From assembly GCF_047511655.1 (NCBI RefSeq), contig NC_133393.1:1927001-1991000 (forward strand): 64,000 nt of DNA, in the 5' to 3' direction. The first letter of the stretch is position 1. Every line of letters starts with the position of its first letter. Source of the DNA: Castor canadensis (taxonomy: Eukaryota > Chordata > Mammalia > Rodentia > Castoridae). Positions 36,336 to 49,275 of this stretch are shown here, one piece after another. The position numbers were made by a program, and so were the translations under genes. The notes beneath the pieces were generated by a model. The model worked only from the letters and a program-made list of their open reading frames with translations. It was not told the DNA's origin and did not search any database.

Positions 36336-37492
36336 AACTTACTCTTGCTAATGGACATCAGAGTAACAGAGTTCCTCAATAGCATCTGAAACCCTAATCT
36401 ACTTCTGTTGATTCCCCATTCAAACCTCATTCACTGAGTCACAACAGGTCTCAGCTATTTACAGAAAAGCTGGGTGTATCAGAAAAGAACAAATATATCA
36501 TCATGTGTTTGGCAGTCTGTCAGACTCCTTTTGCACGTCTGAGTGCATTTTAAAATTCAGTATCTAGACACAAATCTCCATTTGGTGCTATAGAAATTGA
36601 CTCTTATTTAGTGGCTGTATTAGAGGGAGGAAAAAGAGCAAGAGATTTAGGGCTGGTCCACCTCACAGTCCTCCGAGCTGAGCCCGACTTCTGCTTTTAA
36701 GACAGAAAAACATAGGTGCCTTGTGTCTCCACCAGCAGCTTGGTCTGGGACATGTCCTTTTGAAAAGCTGATAGCATCTCAGAGGAAATGCACAACAGGC
36801 AGGGATTTTGTGCATTTCATTAAAAATCTGTCCCTTCAGCACCTACGATGATGCCTGGATCTACAACATACCAATAGTTCCTTAACTGTTAGATAGGACC
36901 ACAGGAAATTGCCATACTATACTCATTTTGATCTACACAAATAGCAATTTCATATGATTCCATCCAATACTTGTTGAATGGGTGAAAAAATGCAAATTTT
37001 CATTTAACAACCTCTCCTCTGAGCCTGAGCTTTAAAAAAAAAAAAGTTGTCTTTCTAGAAAAAGAGCACAGACAGAGTGTGCAGAGTGGGTGAATGGGCC
37101 TCATTCCTTTCCAGACCTACAGGTTCTCAGTCTCCCTCTTTTCTGCCTGGTGTATTACAGGCACTGAAAAAACATTTCTTGTCAGCCATGATGACAGAAA
37201 TGACCTTTTCCTGGTATCTATTGTAAGAAATCATTACAAAGTTAAAAATGGCCCCTTTCAAGTTATAAGCAGTTGACTTTAAGTACATTTACAACACCTT
37301 TCTCAATACTACACTCATCATTCTACAAATAAAATATTTGTCCCGACCACCAACTATATAGAAATAGATGCACATGTGTGTGTTATTGTATTCTCCCGTA
37401 AGTCTTAATTATATTGAGGGATTCTTTACCTTAAAATAATTTCTTTCCTATGCTACACTACATCCAGAAACTTTCAAAGAAAAATTCAATTA

Positions 37493-37605
37493 CTGAGGCG
37501 GGAAGACTGTTGGAGGCAAGCTACCTAATATGTAATGTAAGGCTACTGGGAATTGTCACAAATCCCGCCTGTACAATGAACGTACGCTAATAAAAATGAA
37601 AAAAC
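37493..37605 (+). mobile_element. Short L1 3' tail
   Basis: Ends with cccgcctgtacaatgaacgt followed by acgctaataaaaatgaaaaa, the form of an L1 3' end with its poly(A) signal and A tail. It is 5'-truncated to about 110 bp. Confidence 0.45.
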
Positions 37606-39326
37606 CAACTGTGTATAATTTTACTTGGATAGCTTATCTGAATACATTATCATGCAAACCAATGGTCATGAACCACACATGTATATAATTTTTAAATATA
37701 TATTAATAATATTTTACATTACCTGATTGCTACAGAAATTTCTATAGTAACTATTTTGGTTATTATGTCTATAAATAGCATATTTACCAGAAATTATTTC
37801 CCATGCTGTTTTACAAGGGAAAGCTATTCCTGAAGAATCCTTTATATTATTTGAAACTTAATCATTAGGTGGTGAGATACTAGCAAAAAAGAAAGCTGGA
37901 TAACTGTAAATGTGCGCACGGCATTGATGTGACAGCGTCTAAGATCAGAAGTCGACCTCACACTCAAATCGACTTTCTTTAAAATTCACAAGCTACCTGA
38001 GATGACCCATGTGGCACACAAATGAGCAGAGCCACAAAGAAACAACACACGCAAAATTACAGGAAACGATATTGTGATGAGCAGCTTTACAGACTAATGG
38101 TTGGAATAGTAATAACCCCAAAATAACTCATTTGTAAAAAAATAAAAGTGCAGCAACACTTTCGAAACTTAAGCAGCAGCAGAGAATGAGCGCCTTCTCA
38201 CCAAGCAGGTGTACACTGGATGACTCATATAAATGCTGAAGAATTTGACTTCTCATAACACCCAACAACTCACTTTTCACAAAACTTGCTGCTCAAACTT
38301 ATTTAATGCAATAAAGGGACTGCATCCCATGGTTCAGGTCTCTCTTCCTTAGCTGTATTAAATACAGCCCTGACAATGAACTGTGATGGGGAACACCCCT
38401 CTGTTTCCTTCAATCTCTCTGCCTAGGCCTACTACCAAAAATCATGAATTAAGTTTCATAGGTAGGCACACAAAATTGAATAGGGATATATAATGAACTG
38501 TGAAGTCTCAAACCCTTAAAGATCCAGAGATCATTACCTATTCTTCCCTTCTGTTATAAAAACATTGTGTACCATGGGCCTGTAAAATAAAGATACCTGA
38601 CCAACAGCACAAGCTGTTTAGCTCCTGAATTGAGGTGCCAAAATGTGTAGATGAAAGTCACCTTCATTCCACTCAGGGGAAAAATGCACAATACCCATTG
38701 CAATATTGAAACAAGTAACCTCAAGTTCTATAGTTTTGGCTGCTGTGCAACCTATACATCTGGAGATGCAACAAAGCAAAAGGAGAGGGGCTTTAATTTC
38801 ATCTCCTTCTACTATAAGACACCAACAGCATCTCATTCATTAATTAAACTTTTTCCTCAAAGAAACAGACTGCAGAGCATTGTACTGGAGGCTGGAGGAA
38901 GAAGGCAGGACATAAAAAGTATGGGTTTTTAAAATTCTAGAACTTCAGGATTCTGTTTGGAGATACAATATATCCACAAACAAAAAAGCAAATGTGAGAA
39001 ATGTTTCAGCAAAGTGAGATGTGAGAATGTGACATGCAGAGGGTGGACACTGGCAGGGGCAGGGATCTTGCACAGACCCCAGGCAGGCTGGGATGGCTCC
39101 ATCTTCATGGCTTACAGAGGGCATATGCATTCCTCATTTTCTCCCACCTGCTAAAGAGATGCGGTTATGAACTTCCATCTTGACAGACTGTGAACCTAGG
39201 TAGCAATAACTAATTTGCTAAATGCATGGAAGCCTCAAAAACAGTTTTGGGTTTTGTGAGCCTGTCACTGCCTGTCACACAGAGGAGATGCGCTGGCCTT
39301 GCATTGTTCTGCAGGAGGGAGAGTTC

Positions 39327-39341
39327 GGGGAACAAATTCTT
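39327..39341. repeat. Target-site duplication, left copy
   Basis: ggggaacaaattctt, identical over 15 bp to 39864-39878 and flanking the L1 insertion. Confidence 0.9.
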
Positions 39342-39863
39342 TTTTTTTCTTTTATTATTCATATGTGCATACAAGGCTTGGGTCATTTCTCCCCCCGCCC
39401 CAACCCCCTCCCTTACCACCCACTCCGCCCCCTCCCTCTCCCTCCCCCTCGCTACCCAGCAGAAACTATTTTGCCCTTATTTCTAATTTTGTTGTAGAGA
39501 GAGTATAAGCAATAATAGGAAGGAACAAGGGGTTTTGCTGGTTGAGATAAGGATAGCTATACAGGGAGTTGACTCACATTGATTTCCTGTGCGTGGGTGT
39601 TACCTTCTAGGTTCATTCTTTTTGATCTCACCTTTTCTCTAGTTCCTGGTCCCCTTTTCCTATTGGCCTCAGTTGCTTTTAAAGTATCTGCTTTAGTTTC
39701 TCTGCGTTAAGGGCAACAAATGCTAGCTAATTTTTTACATGTCTTACCTATCTTCACCCCTCCCTTGTGTGCTCTCGCTTTTGTGTTTGCCCTTGATCTA
39801 ATGTCCACATATGAGGAAGAACATACGATTTTTGGTCTTTTGGGCCAGGCTAACCTCACTCGG
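39342..39863 (-). mobile_element. L1 3' end with perfect target-site duplication
   Basis: A 5'-truncated L1 in the same orientation as PRIM2. Its A tail appears as the T-run after 39341, followed by the C-rich (G-rich on the element strand) tract 39389-39460 of the L1 3' UTR, and then by sequence to a 5' truncation at 39863. It is flanked by identical copies of ggggaacaaattctt at 39327-39341 and 39864-39878, so insertion by target-primed reverse transcription is clear. The preserved duplication suggests a comparatively young insertion. Confidence 0.9.
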
Positions 39864-39878
39864 GGGGAACAAATTCTT
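39864..39878. repeat. Target-site duplication, right copy
   Basis: ggggaacaaattctt, the partner of 39327-39341. Confidence 0.9.
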
Positions 39879-40454
39879 ACTCCTTAACTCATTGGTAGAG
39901 GAACTCTGGCTCTGCTAATAATTTAAAGAAGATGTGTCATTTCTAATTTTGCCATCCTAAAACTCAAAACAGTAATGCAATAAAATTCTAAGTTTATGCA
40001 AAATCCTTTAAAGAAATGACAGGTATTCTAAAGGGAAACCATTCCAAGTTGAACTGCTTTTCATGTACTTTTGATTTACATTTTTGTTACCTCAACACCA
40101 GGGAACTAGAGGAACACAAGCATACTTTATTGTTTTATCAGTGCATAAATAAGATTTTCCCCAAAAATCATATGTATAAATTGTCAATGTACAGATCTTG
40201 GGAACAAAAATATAGAAATGACACCAATTTGATGGTAACGTGAATAAAACATGCTTTTTTGCCTTACAATGTGAGGACTAGGAAACTTTACACATTTTTC
40301 TGACCTGTCTCACTAAAAATTGATGACCAGTGGGACAATATCCTCTCATCAGTCATGAAACAGGCACACTGATATTCAAATCAAATGATAATTTTGGATT
40401 CACAGTTCAAAATTTGTGGTATATTCTGGCAAAGTTATGTCTTAACCATAATGA

Positions 40455-40680
40455 CAACCGTCCTTTATTGAGTACTCACTCTGCTCAGGTACTGTTTCAT
40501 ATATATTATTACTGCTTTATATTTTTACTTTGCTTAAGTCCTAACATGCTACGAAAACAGCTCTAGGCCCATTTTATACAAAACGAAACCAAGGCTCAGA
40601 GAAATAAAGCAACTTGCTTTATGAAACCTACACCACCAGTCAGTAGAAAACTGAGATCTAAATTCAGGGGTAAGGAACTT
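40455..40680 (+). repeat. MIR-like ancient SINE
   Basis: Contains ttgagtactcactctgctca, a cccattttatacaaaacgaa segment and aaggctcagagaaataaagc, the MIR order on the plus strand. Confidence 0.75.
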
Positions 40681-42114
40681 TAAAGCACCTGCTCTGAAAA
40701 TCAAATTAATGAAGTACAACTCTGAAGTTTGAAATTTAAGCAGTATCTAACAGTATTTTCAAACTAGGATTATACTTCTTATTTTCTCAGACTGGAAGTG
40801 GACATTGTAGTCACTTATTTTCTAGGTCACTGTAATGAATCTGAAATACGCCTTGCAATACAGGGTGAATAACTACGCCTAAAGTCACCTGTGTGCCTGC
40901 AAGATTAGATTTGCTTTGTGCAGGCAAAAATTTAAATCAATTTGCTAACAGGTGTACCTATAATATTTCACAGTATCCTGTAAACATTGTCAGGTGATTG
41001 GCCTTCCAACAGTGTACTAAGTAGCTACTCATCTTAATTATCACACAAGGCAATGTACTCTCTTTTTCAAAGAAAAATCTCAATGCTTAATTTTAATTAT
41101 GCGATAATTTTATTCCTGAAACTATGCTGAATGGCATAGTTTGTTTTCCCCTAACTAGCTTGCACTTTTATAAGCACAGAGCTGACAGAGCCTTTGCAGT
41201 TCATGTAGGTAGGACATGCTGGAAAGCCACTTCACAGATTTTCATTAGAATCCCCAGAAAAGAATCCATCCTTTCAATGATGAGACCCAAGTATTTTATA
41301 ATACATATAATCAGAAAAATTACCTTCATGGTTAAAAAATTGTTTTTAAGTACCAAGAGAAAAGCAGCAAAAGAATTCACATAAAGAATTGTGAAAGCCA
41401 AGTTTATTGACAGTGAGTCGGAAAACATGGTCAAGCTCATGAATTCTCAAAGGCAATTTAAATATTTGCTAATTTAGTGGTCACTTAAGAAACATTAAAA
41501 ATTTGCTCTGTGATACTGACAAGTCATCAAACCAAAGAGTGGGGACAAAGGCATTTGGGTCTTATTATAACCCTATATGAAACGAGAATTTCCAAAGGCT
41601 TATTGTATGCAGCCCTTTTTATCAGTTAACTCTGACTCTTAGCATTTGCCCAGATAAAAACTTCTGTTAACTCTTTTAAAGATGTCACTGTGGCTCAGTG
41701 GTTGCCACGATGAGTTAATGAATTAAAAAGATAGTTTCTCAGGCACACATTATTCATATCCACATTCACAAGAAAATAATGAACCAAGATAACCAACCGA
41801 GTTAACCAAAGCTGAGTGAGAACTCAAGGGAGAGTCAAAGGTTAATGAATTCACCTTAGAACTCATGGGCAGAATATGTACTTTAAGTTCTGTAAGTTTT
41901 TCTCATTTAATTATACCATTACCTCTACAAATTTATGTTCAAATTCTATTTTCAAAAAAGGTCTGAGTTATGAACACAGTTAGCAGACGAAAGCATTTCT
42001 TTCTTTCAAGGAGAAAGAAATGATCCTAAGTATAAATGAAATCTATGCTTTGAAACTTACCAACATTTTCATTTCAAGAATAATCAATGCTGTTTAATTA
42101 ATTTTCATTACTCC

Positions 42115-42473
42115 TGTTGCTGGAATCTCAAGCTGAGATACGGGACACTGAGGCAGTTTATCAGGAAGCAATGTTTTATTGTGCCGGCACAGACCCAGTG
42201 GACTCGTGCGCAAAGGCTGAGGCCTGAGAACAAAGGGGTCTCACCTTACATGCCCTTGCCAGCAGGTTACAGAAGCAGAAAGCAAGGCTCATCCAATTCT
42301 ACAGGCTACCTTACCCTAGTGCTACATAACTTTTCCCGCTCCCCAGTGTTTGTGACCCCGTCCACGCCCAGATTCCTTTGGTTTTATCTCTCTGCCACGC
42401 CATCCCTACCTCCCTGCTACTTCATCAGGACTCAGGCCTAGTGTGTTTTCTTTTGATCCTCCTCCCTGCTACA
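42115..42473 (-). mobile_element. Solo LTR of an endogenous retrovirus (359 bp)
   Basis: On the minus strand it starts TGTAGCAGGGAGG and ends CCAGCAACA, the TG...CA form of an LTR. A GATAAAA box lies near 42390 and an AATAAA poly(A) signal at 42181-42176, followed by a short R/U5-like end containing ctgcctcagtgtcccgtatc. No retroviral genes adjoin it, so it is a solo LTR. The 4-bp flanks, ctcc and ctca, differ by one base and could be a decayed target duplication. Orientation is the same as PRIM2. Confidence 0.7.
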
Positions 42474-44166
42474 CTCATTCTTAACTAGCTCTATTACCTT
42501 AAAAGAGAAAATTAGAAAATGATGCTTTCTATAAATGCTACCTATTGTTAATATTTACAATTTCCTTCTTCTACCAAAGGCACATATTTATTTTCTTTCA
42601 CATTATGCACACAATGGAGACTTGTTAACTATCAATAATTTTTAAAAGCAAGAGACAATAGGTACCATAGACAAAGCACCTACAGGTGCCCAGCAGGGTG
42701 CTAGACACTTGACAAGAACCCGTGTGAAATAGAGATTAGAGAAACCAGTGAGCACATAGGACAGACCAACACCATGAAATGAACAGAATTAAATTTTGAG
42801 ATTCAGTCAATACTGTGCTCCCCAATAACTGACAGGCTTCATCCCAAATTAGATGCAGCAACAATTGGTGCTTTAGAGAGAACTTCCATTTCCAGAAGAT
42901 TTACTTAACTCTGGATACACACATACACATTGCATGTATCCTTTCTTTCCTCTGACTGAGAAGAAAAGAGGAGATATAGATAGATGCAGAAATCTTCAGA
43001 GCTCCCTAGGCAGATGGGAGGGCCTGGCCTGAGGCCTTCAGCTCCAATGCCAGTTCCAACACTCAGGCTTTGTGTACTCAAGAGCTGAAGCAAAGGACCT
43101 GCACCAAGGCAGCTCTCCAGTCTGCTCATTTAATCACATGCTCTCCATTTTCATTATTCTCCTAATATTTTTGTGAACATAGAGTTTTATACACATTTCC
43201 CTTTACTGGACCCCCCCCCCAAAAAGCCTGTTGGAATAAAGAAGCTGCAATTATTGCTGCTAATTTCACTCTATCCCATCATAAATTCTACAGTAGCAGT
43301 TCCTTTGGAATACAGAAATGCTGAGACACCTTGTGAACAAGTAACACTGAAAACAGCTGTTTAAGGAATCAATCGTGTTCTCTCTCATAAACTATTAACA
43401 GGGAGGCCTACAGTTCTGCACATGCCGTCTCTTCCTGCCCCAGGCTAGGTGATGTAATCCCACATAAATTACACGAGAAAGTCTGACAGAACAACCTGTT
43501 ATGATCTGTTCAGGAACAAAACCAAAACAGTCATTGCATTTGGGTCACATCACAATGAATCACGTACTTGCCTGCCTACACATCCAGAAAACTGGGTCAA
43601 ATGCACTCACCCTGATTCACATGTTCTTTCACGATATAGTTCATGCATCTCTCACACAGCTGCCCTTTTGACTATGGCTCAAAACACACTTGACAATCAA
43701 GAAAGTTTACTTTGCTTAAATTCTACACTTTTATTGCTCTTTGAGAGGAAAGTTAGCCTCAAAAGATTTCCAAAGCTTTTTTTTTCAAATTTACCAAGGA
43801 TTTTCCCTACTCTAAGCATTCATAAACAAAAACAAAACTATCCATATATTAGGGTTCGGTAGCTTCATAAATTTTCCCTAACACGAACGAATCATTTCAT
43901 AACTTCAAGGGAGTTACTTTTTTGGTAAATCTAGGTGTCTATTTGAAAGTGAACAAACAAACCAAAAAAAAGCAATGAGGTTTAAAAAAAAAAAAAGAAA
44001 AGATAAATCATAATTTCAAAATCTCATTACTTTATTTCAAATTTCCTGAGTTTAACAAAATTCTTGATAGAGACAATACATTACATGTTTTAACAGACAG
44101 GCATTATATGCAATGTAATGTAATTACATGTAAAAACAGTCAGGCATGTTTTTATTTGGGGAGGGA

Positions 44167-44191
44167 AACACACACACACACACACACACAA
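44167..44191. repeat. (CA)n microsatellite
   Basis: About eleven to twelve uninterrupted CA units after gggaaa. Confidence 0.95.
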
Positions 44192-45239
44192 GGCTGGAAT
44201 TCCCTTCCCTCAGCCAGCAAAGAACAATGCAAACCCAGGGGCCATTTTCTCTTGCCATAAACTCGTGTATGTTTTGGACAAATAGTTTAAACACATTCTT
44301 TGGCAGCCTTCAACTTAAGGCACATAACCTTCAGGTATACCCATGAGCTGATTGGTAATTTTAGGCCTGAGAAAAGCAAAGTTTCAGAAGGAAATACACA
44401 GAGCCAGAAGGAGTTTAATATGCAAATACACTAGCTAAAGGGCATAATTAAAACTACATCACTCCTTTAAATCTACATAATTACGTCCCAAAGACATTCT
44501 CATTAGTATCTTTTACTTTACCACTAAACCACAAAGGGCCTCATGTCTACATGCTTAGGAAATAAATATAAAGTAAAATAAATTAAGGTATTTACAAGTG
44601 AAACACAATGCAAAATTCAAGGACCTACAATCAACCACCATCGCTAGTCTGAGTCTAAAACAAAATACACTATCATAATATTATAGGCAACTTTACGCCA
44701 CAAATTTCAGAGGGGAAAACAACTACCCACGCTTAACAAACCGTTTTTAATGTTGGAGCAAAAGCTGCTCTCTGACACTAAGTAAGCAGCACTTCCTGTA
44801 CTGTGCAGTGGTGACTGACATTCCTGATGGCCAGCCTGTAGCAGCCCCACATCCTGAAGCTCACCCTCAACTGCTGAAAGAGGAGATTATGCTTGGGAGA
44901 CTGTCAGTAGCGGGTGCACTTCATTATATTCTCATTATTTTAAGATTAGCAATAGATTTCGGATAGAAAGAGCAACTGTTCATCAAGACGCAGTTATATC
45001 CAAAATCGGATAGTCACAGGGCTCTCCTGGAAAGCTCTTAAATTATGGTCCATTGACTATGTCTAGGGGAAATTATCACCTCTCAAAATTTGGGGTATGA
45101 AACTCTAGGGAGTATTGCTAGAGGTTTTATCTTAAGGCTTGAAGAAAACTGAATCTCCCTTTCGGGAGATTACTGGCCCCAAAAGTGGCCCTTCTACCTC
45201 TGCCTCCAGTGACACTGATGGAGTCCTCTGAGATAGGCT

Positions 45240-46144
45240 GCCATAGCAACTGAGAAGCCACAGCAGTAATCCAGATGAGGGAGACCATGTAGACCAGTGC
45301 CGTGATGGCAGGGACCAGATGGGGAAAAGTAATGTTCTAGTCAGTGACTACAACAAATACCCAAAACACTGAATTTAAATAAAGAGAAAGGGTTTATTTT
45401 GGCTCTCAGTTTTGAGATTTCAGTCCATGATAAACTGGCCCCATTGCTTCTAGGCCTTAAGCAAGGCAAAAATCATGGTGAGGAGTGTGTAATATAGCAA
45501 AGCAGCTTGCCTCCTGGTGGCTGGGAAGCAAAGATCAAAAAAGGAATTGATAAGCTCCTATTATTCTCTTCAAAGAAATGCCCCAGTAATCTGAAAACCT
45601 GCTGCTCAGTCACCTCTTAACTCTCCACCACCTCCCAATAGCACCAGCTGGGGACCAAGCATTTAACACATGGGCCTTTGGGGGAAATCCCAGATCCAAT
45701 CTACAGCAGTGACATACATTCAAGAATGAGTCAAAAGAATGTGCTGACAGCAGAGGTATTAAAAAAAGTGGTGACAGACTACACATCAAAGCTTTGATCT
45801 GAGCCAACCAAAACAACAAAATTGCAATACTCTGAGATGGGATGGGAAAGAATGGAGGAGTTGGTTTGGCACAAGAATGGTGTTCTGGGAGCTCAGTTAT
45901 GGGAATTTTAGATTTGAGATGACTCATCAACATTACTGTGTTTGTATAATCTAGACCATAGATAATAAGTATGCACTTGGATATCTGTATCTAGGACTCA
46001 GAAAAGGCTAGGATGAAAATATACAATTAGGAATCATAAACTTATAGATGTATTTAAAGTCATAAAAAAGGATACAAGATCATCCAGAGAGTGAATAAAC
46101 ACATAAAACCAAGAACTAAGCTGTGCCCTGGGCACTAAGCTATG
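45240..46144 (-). repeat. Ancient interspersed repeat split by an LTR
   Basis: The left part (45240-45330) has cagcagtaatccagatgagg and the right part (45706-46144) has attttagatttgagatgact, gatgtatttaaagtcataaa and a ctgtgccctgggcac end. These phrases are successive parts of the repeat family seen also at 62605-63420. Read order here is plus; strand assignment is uncertain, because the family's coding sense is not known to me. The LTR at 45331-45705 separates the halves. Confidence 0.45.
45331..45705 (-). mobile_element. MaLR-type LTR inserted in an older repeat
   Basis: Plus strand order (agagaaagggtttattttgg, then a segment with gaggagtgtgtaatatagca, then aactctccaccacctcccaa, agcaccagctggggaccaag and acacatgggcctttggggga) is the reverse complement of a common MaLR-class LTR, with a TTTATT (AATAAA on the minus strand) near 45395. 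It shares landmarks with 8748-9085. Confidence 0.65.
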
Positions 46145-46922
46145 TCATATTGTCTTTGGGATGCTGAACATTCCAGCATCTATGTTGTCTAGGATCTATA
46201 CCATCAAGTATACCATAAACTCTTCTGATCCAGTTCTCAATTTTTTATCAATGAGTAAATTTATCTTTGGTGCAAATAAAGAGAGACAGTTATTGTGAGC
46301 ACACTCAGAAAGGACCCTAAACTCAACAGGCCCTCACACAATTTCCAGAAAGGCACTTGTTGCACCTAAGAAGCCCTAGGCAAAGCCAAGGAAAGAGTGC
46401 AGGAATTCGTTGCAACAAGTACACCTTGTAATCATCAGGGATGCTCAATGACTACACAGAGCTGCAGGCTGACCCAAGAATTTCTGCAACAATACCTTCC
46501 ATGGCTTCAGCTTAGAGCCTTTATACATACTACCAAAAATCAAGTATTTGAAAATCTGGGAGAAGCATAAAAAGTTTGAGGCACCGTTCTAACATTTTTC
46601 TATCACCTTTAAGTCCAAAATCCATCTTTTAAATGACTACCTAAAAGTTAGCATTTTGGCACTCAGAAAAATTGAACTCTGGCTAGATCTCAGCTAACCA
46701 CTACAACCAAAGTACTTTGGACATGTGACATTTTAAAGCGAAATCCAAACACATGGATCAGACAGTCACTCACTGTGATTTTTGAACCTCTCTCCCCGTA
46801 TTAGTAAGACCACCACACAGGTCTCAAGTTCTTTCTCACGCTCCACTCCTGCCAGCCTAACTGGGGGGCAACTGGAAATTCAGAAAGGACAAAAGACAGA
46901 CATGCAGAAAGTTGGGATCAGG

Positions 46923-47436
46923 TGTGCTGGGCACTTGGATGGAGATGCACAACAGCCTCATTGCTTCTTTTCTCTAATAACTCTTCTTTTACTTTGCTTT
47001 TCTCTATTATTCTCTTCTCTATTCTTTAAGGCCTTACTCCTTTACAATTCTTTAAAACCTTGCTTCTAAAGTCTTCTTTTCCATTCTTTAAAGTCTCTTT
47101 CCTTAGACTCACACTGTCCCACGTTTTCCTTAATCTCTCTTAAACTCTCAGCCCTCAGATTTACAGACACACAAACAGCCAGTAGCAGCAGGATCATTCT
47201 CACAAGCAGCTCACCAATCAACAATCCCCATCAATCTTTCAATCCATCTTCCGGGAGTCTTTTATATACAGTGGTAAACAAGAAGGTGGAGCAACAGTTC
47301 TCGGGGAGGGGCATGACCCTGCAACAAGAGAAACCTGCGTTTCTACTTCTCTGAATGTAAACAACTTAGGAAAAGCACTTGAGCACAACTGTGCTTAGGT
47401 CAAGTTCTCATAGGCTTCGCATAATCTCCCCCAACA
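46923..47436 (-). mobile_element. Solo LTR with TATA box (514 bp)
   Basis: On the minus strand it begins TGTTGGGGGAGATTATGCG and ends AAGTGCCCAGCACA, a TG...CA LTR. A TATATAAAAGACT promoter motif lies at 47269-47257. The 4-bp sequence cagg flanks both sides (46919-46922 and 47437-47440), consistent with a target duplication. The start resembles class II rodent LTRs, but 4-bp duplications are more usual for class I, so the class is left open. No AATAAA was seen inside. Orientation is the same as PRIM2. Confidence 0.7.
47257..47269 (-). promoter_or_regulatory. TATA box of the solo LTR
   Basis: The minus strand reads TATATAAAAGACT in the middle of the 46923-47436 LTR, at the position expected for a U3 promoter. 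Activity is an inference. Confidence 0.5.
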
Positions 47437-47814
47437 CAGGAATAAAGCTGGCATGCAATTTCCCAGCATCCAGAAGAAACACTTGCATTGAGATAAAATA
47501 ACTTTCTCCCAAATTTTACAAAGTTTTAACATAAGACTCACCCACTTGAGAAATGGTTCTATGCCTTTAGCCAAACCATGGGTTCAAAGATCCTTTATTA
47601 TGTTACCAACAGCCTCATATAAACACTTGAGAGATAAGAAGATATTCACCCCAATTCTGTACATCCAAACCCTACCACAGCTCCATGTCCATTCACTTAC
47701 CAACTTCTCCAGCTCACTCCTGAGTGAACTAGTTCATTGCCCTCAGAATGCACTTCCTATCTCGTGTTAAGGGAGTCTCTGCTATGCGGGATGATGCCTC
47801 AATAAGCCGTACTC

Positions 47815-47985
47815 TAGAAGCACTACCACATGTAACCCCATGCTAATCCATCATTACCCTTACACAAGGCATGAGAGAACTGAGCAAGGCTAACTTATCC
47901 AAAGTTTACCTGGCTGGTCACCACCTGAGTCTGAGCTCAGGTTGATTTCAAAGTCCACCTTCTCCCCACTACACTCCAGTTTGTC
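47815..47985 (+). repeat. MIR-like ancient SINE
   Basis: Contains gagagaactgagcaaggcta, acctggctggtcaccacctg and ttcaaagtccaccttctccc, a diverged MIR on the plus strand. Confidence 0.45.
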
Positions 47986-48969
47986 TGTCTGAAAACAAAC
48001 TGCACTGCCCTCCTGGGGAGACTGATGCTCATTAAGTTATGTAAAAGATTTCCAATTATTCAAAATGTTACTGAATTTAAATCTGACAAATCACGGTGAA
48101 TGCCTCAAAGAACTTACAATCAATTGGAAGGCAATTCCATGGTTGTGTTAGAGTAAGAGGCAGTACCACTCTGGCATGGATTATGTTGAGTTCCAGAGTT
48201 GCATCTTGTGAACACTGGGCTCCTATCTCACACATGTTTCTTTCTCATTCATTGTCAGTAAAACACTGGGGACAGAGAGCTCAATTGATACGAATATCAA
48301 TAAGTAAGCTGTCAGATAGTCCTGTAAAATCATACTTCCTTCTAAAAATTAGGAACATGGGCTTTTGTAGGGCTTGAGTAAAACAATTAATTTAGCTATT
48401 TCTGTTTCTTTCACTACTTCATTTTTACTTTTCGACATTCTAAGTGAGGAAGACAATACCATGAAAGCACATCTAGTGTAGGTGGTGTGGCCCATCCAAT
48501 AGACAGAAGAATCAGGTGAATCCCAGACCTTCTACTTCCCTGAAATTCATTGATCTTCAGGATGTTTCTTTACAAATAAAGAGTATTTATGAACAGTGCC
48601 AGATATACAGGACACAATGAATGTCAGCATTCCCCAATGCCTTACCCAAGACAGATGATCACAAGTTTACTCTGACTCAACCATTTAAAACATTAAGTAT
48701 GCTCCTAAGAAAAACAAGTTTACCCCCATTCTCTTCTATAGACAATCCTAAATATTACATCCCATATTCACAGACATTCTTTGCTTCCTTGTAGATAATC
48801 CCTAGCGGTAAAGGAAATGTGACCTGTTGGGACTCTGGTTTATCTTTATAAAGAGAAAATAACAAAAAGCCTTGCTGTGGCAATGATGGTCCACCTGCTC
48901 TAATGATAAGCTCCCTTATAAGTAATTCTTTGGCTAGCAGAGTTCCCTGAAAGAATATCAACACACTTT

Positions 48970-49275
48970 TAATCTTTTTTTTCTTGGTGGTACTGGGTTT
49001 GAACTCAGTAGAGTTCAAGCACTCAACCACTTGAGTCATACTCTCAGAACTTTTTGTTTTACTTTTCAGATAGTATCTAACTTTTTGACCAGGGGTGGGC
49101 CTACTTACTGCTCCTGCACAGCTGGGATTATAGATGTGCACTACCATGCCCAGGTTATTGGTTGAGATAGAGTCTTGCTAACTTTTTTGCCTGAGCTGGC
49201 CTCAAATCGAGATTCTCCCAATCTCTACCTCCAGAGTAGCAATGATTACAGCAGTGAGCCACTGCACCCTGCCCT
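48970..49275 (-). mobile_element. Composite SINE: B1-B1-ID trimer
   Basis: Plus strand: a T-run and ggtactgggtttgaactcag (ID part), then a first arm with cacagctgggattatagatg and a second arm with gcctgagctggcctcaaatc and agtagcaatgattacagcag. Same arrangement as 21957-22267 and 54046-54370. Confidence 0.75.

Noticed and set aside
44167..44191. Repeat array as possible CRISPR
   Set aside because: It is a simple CA dinucleotide run; no direct repeats with unique spacers occur anywhere, and the window is mammalian.
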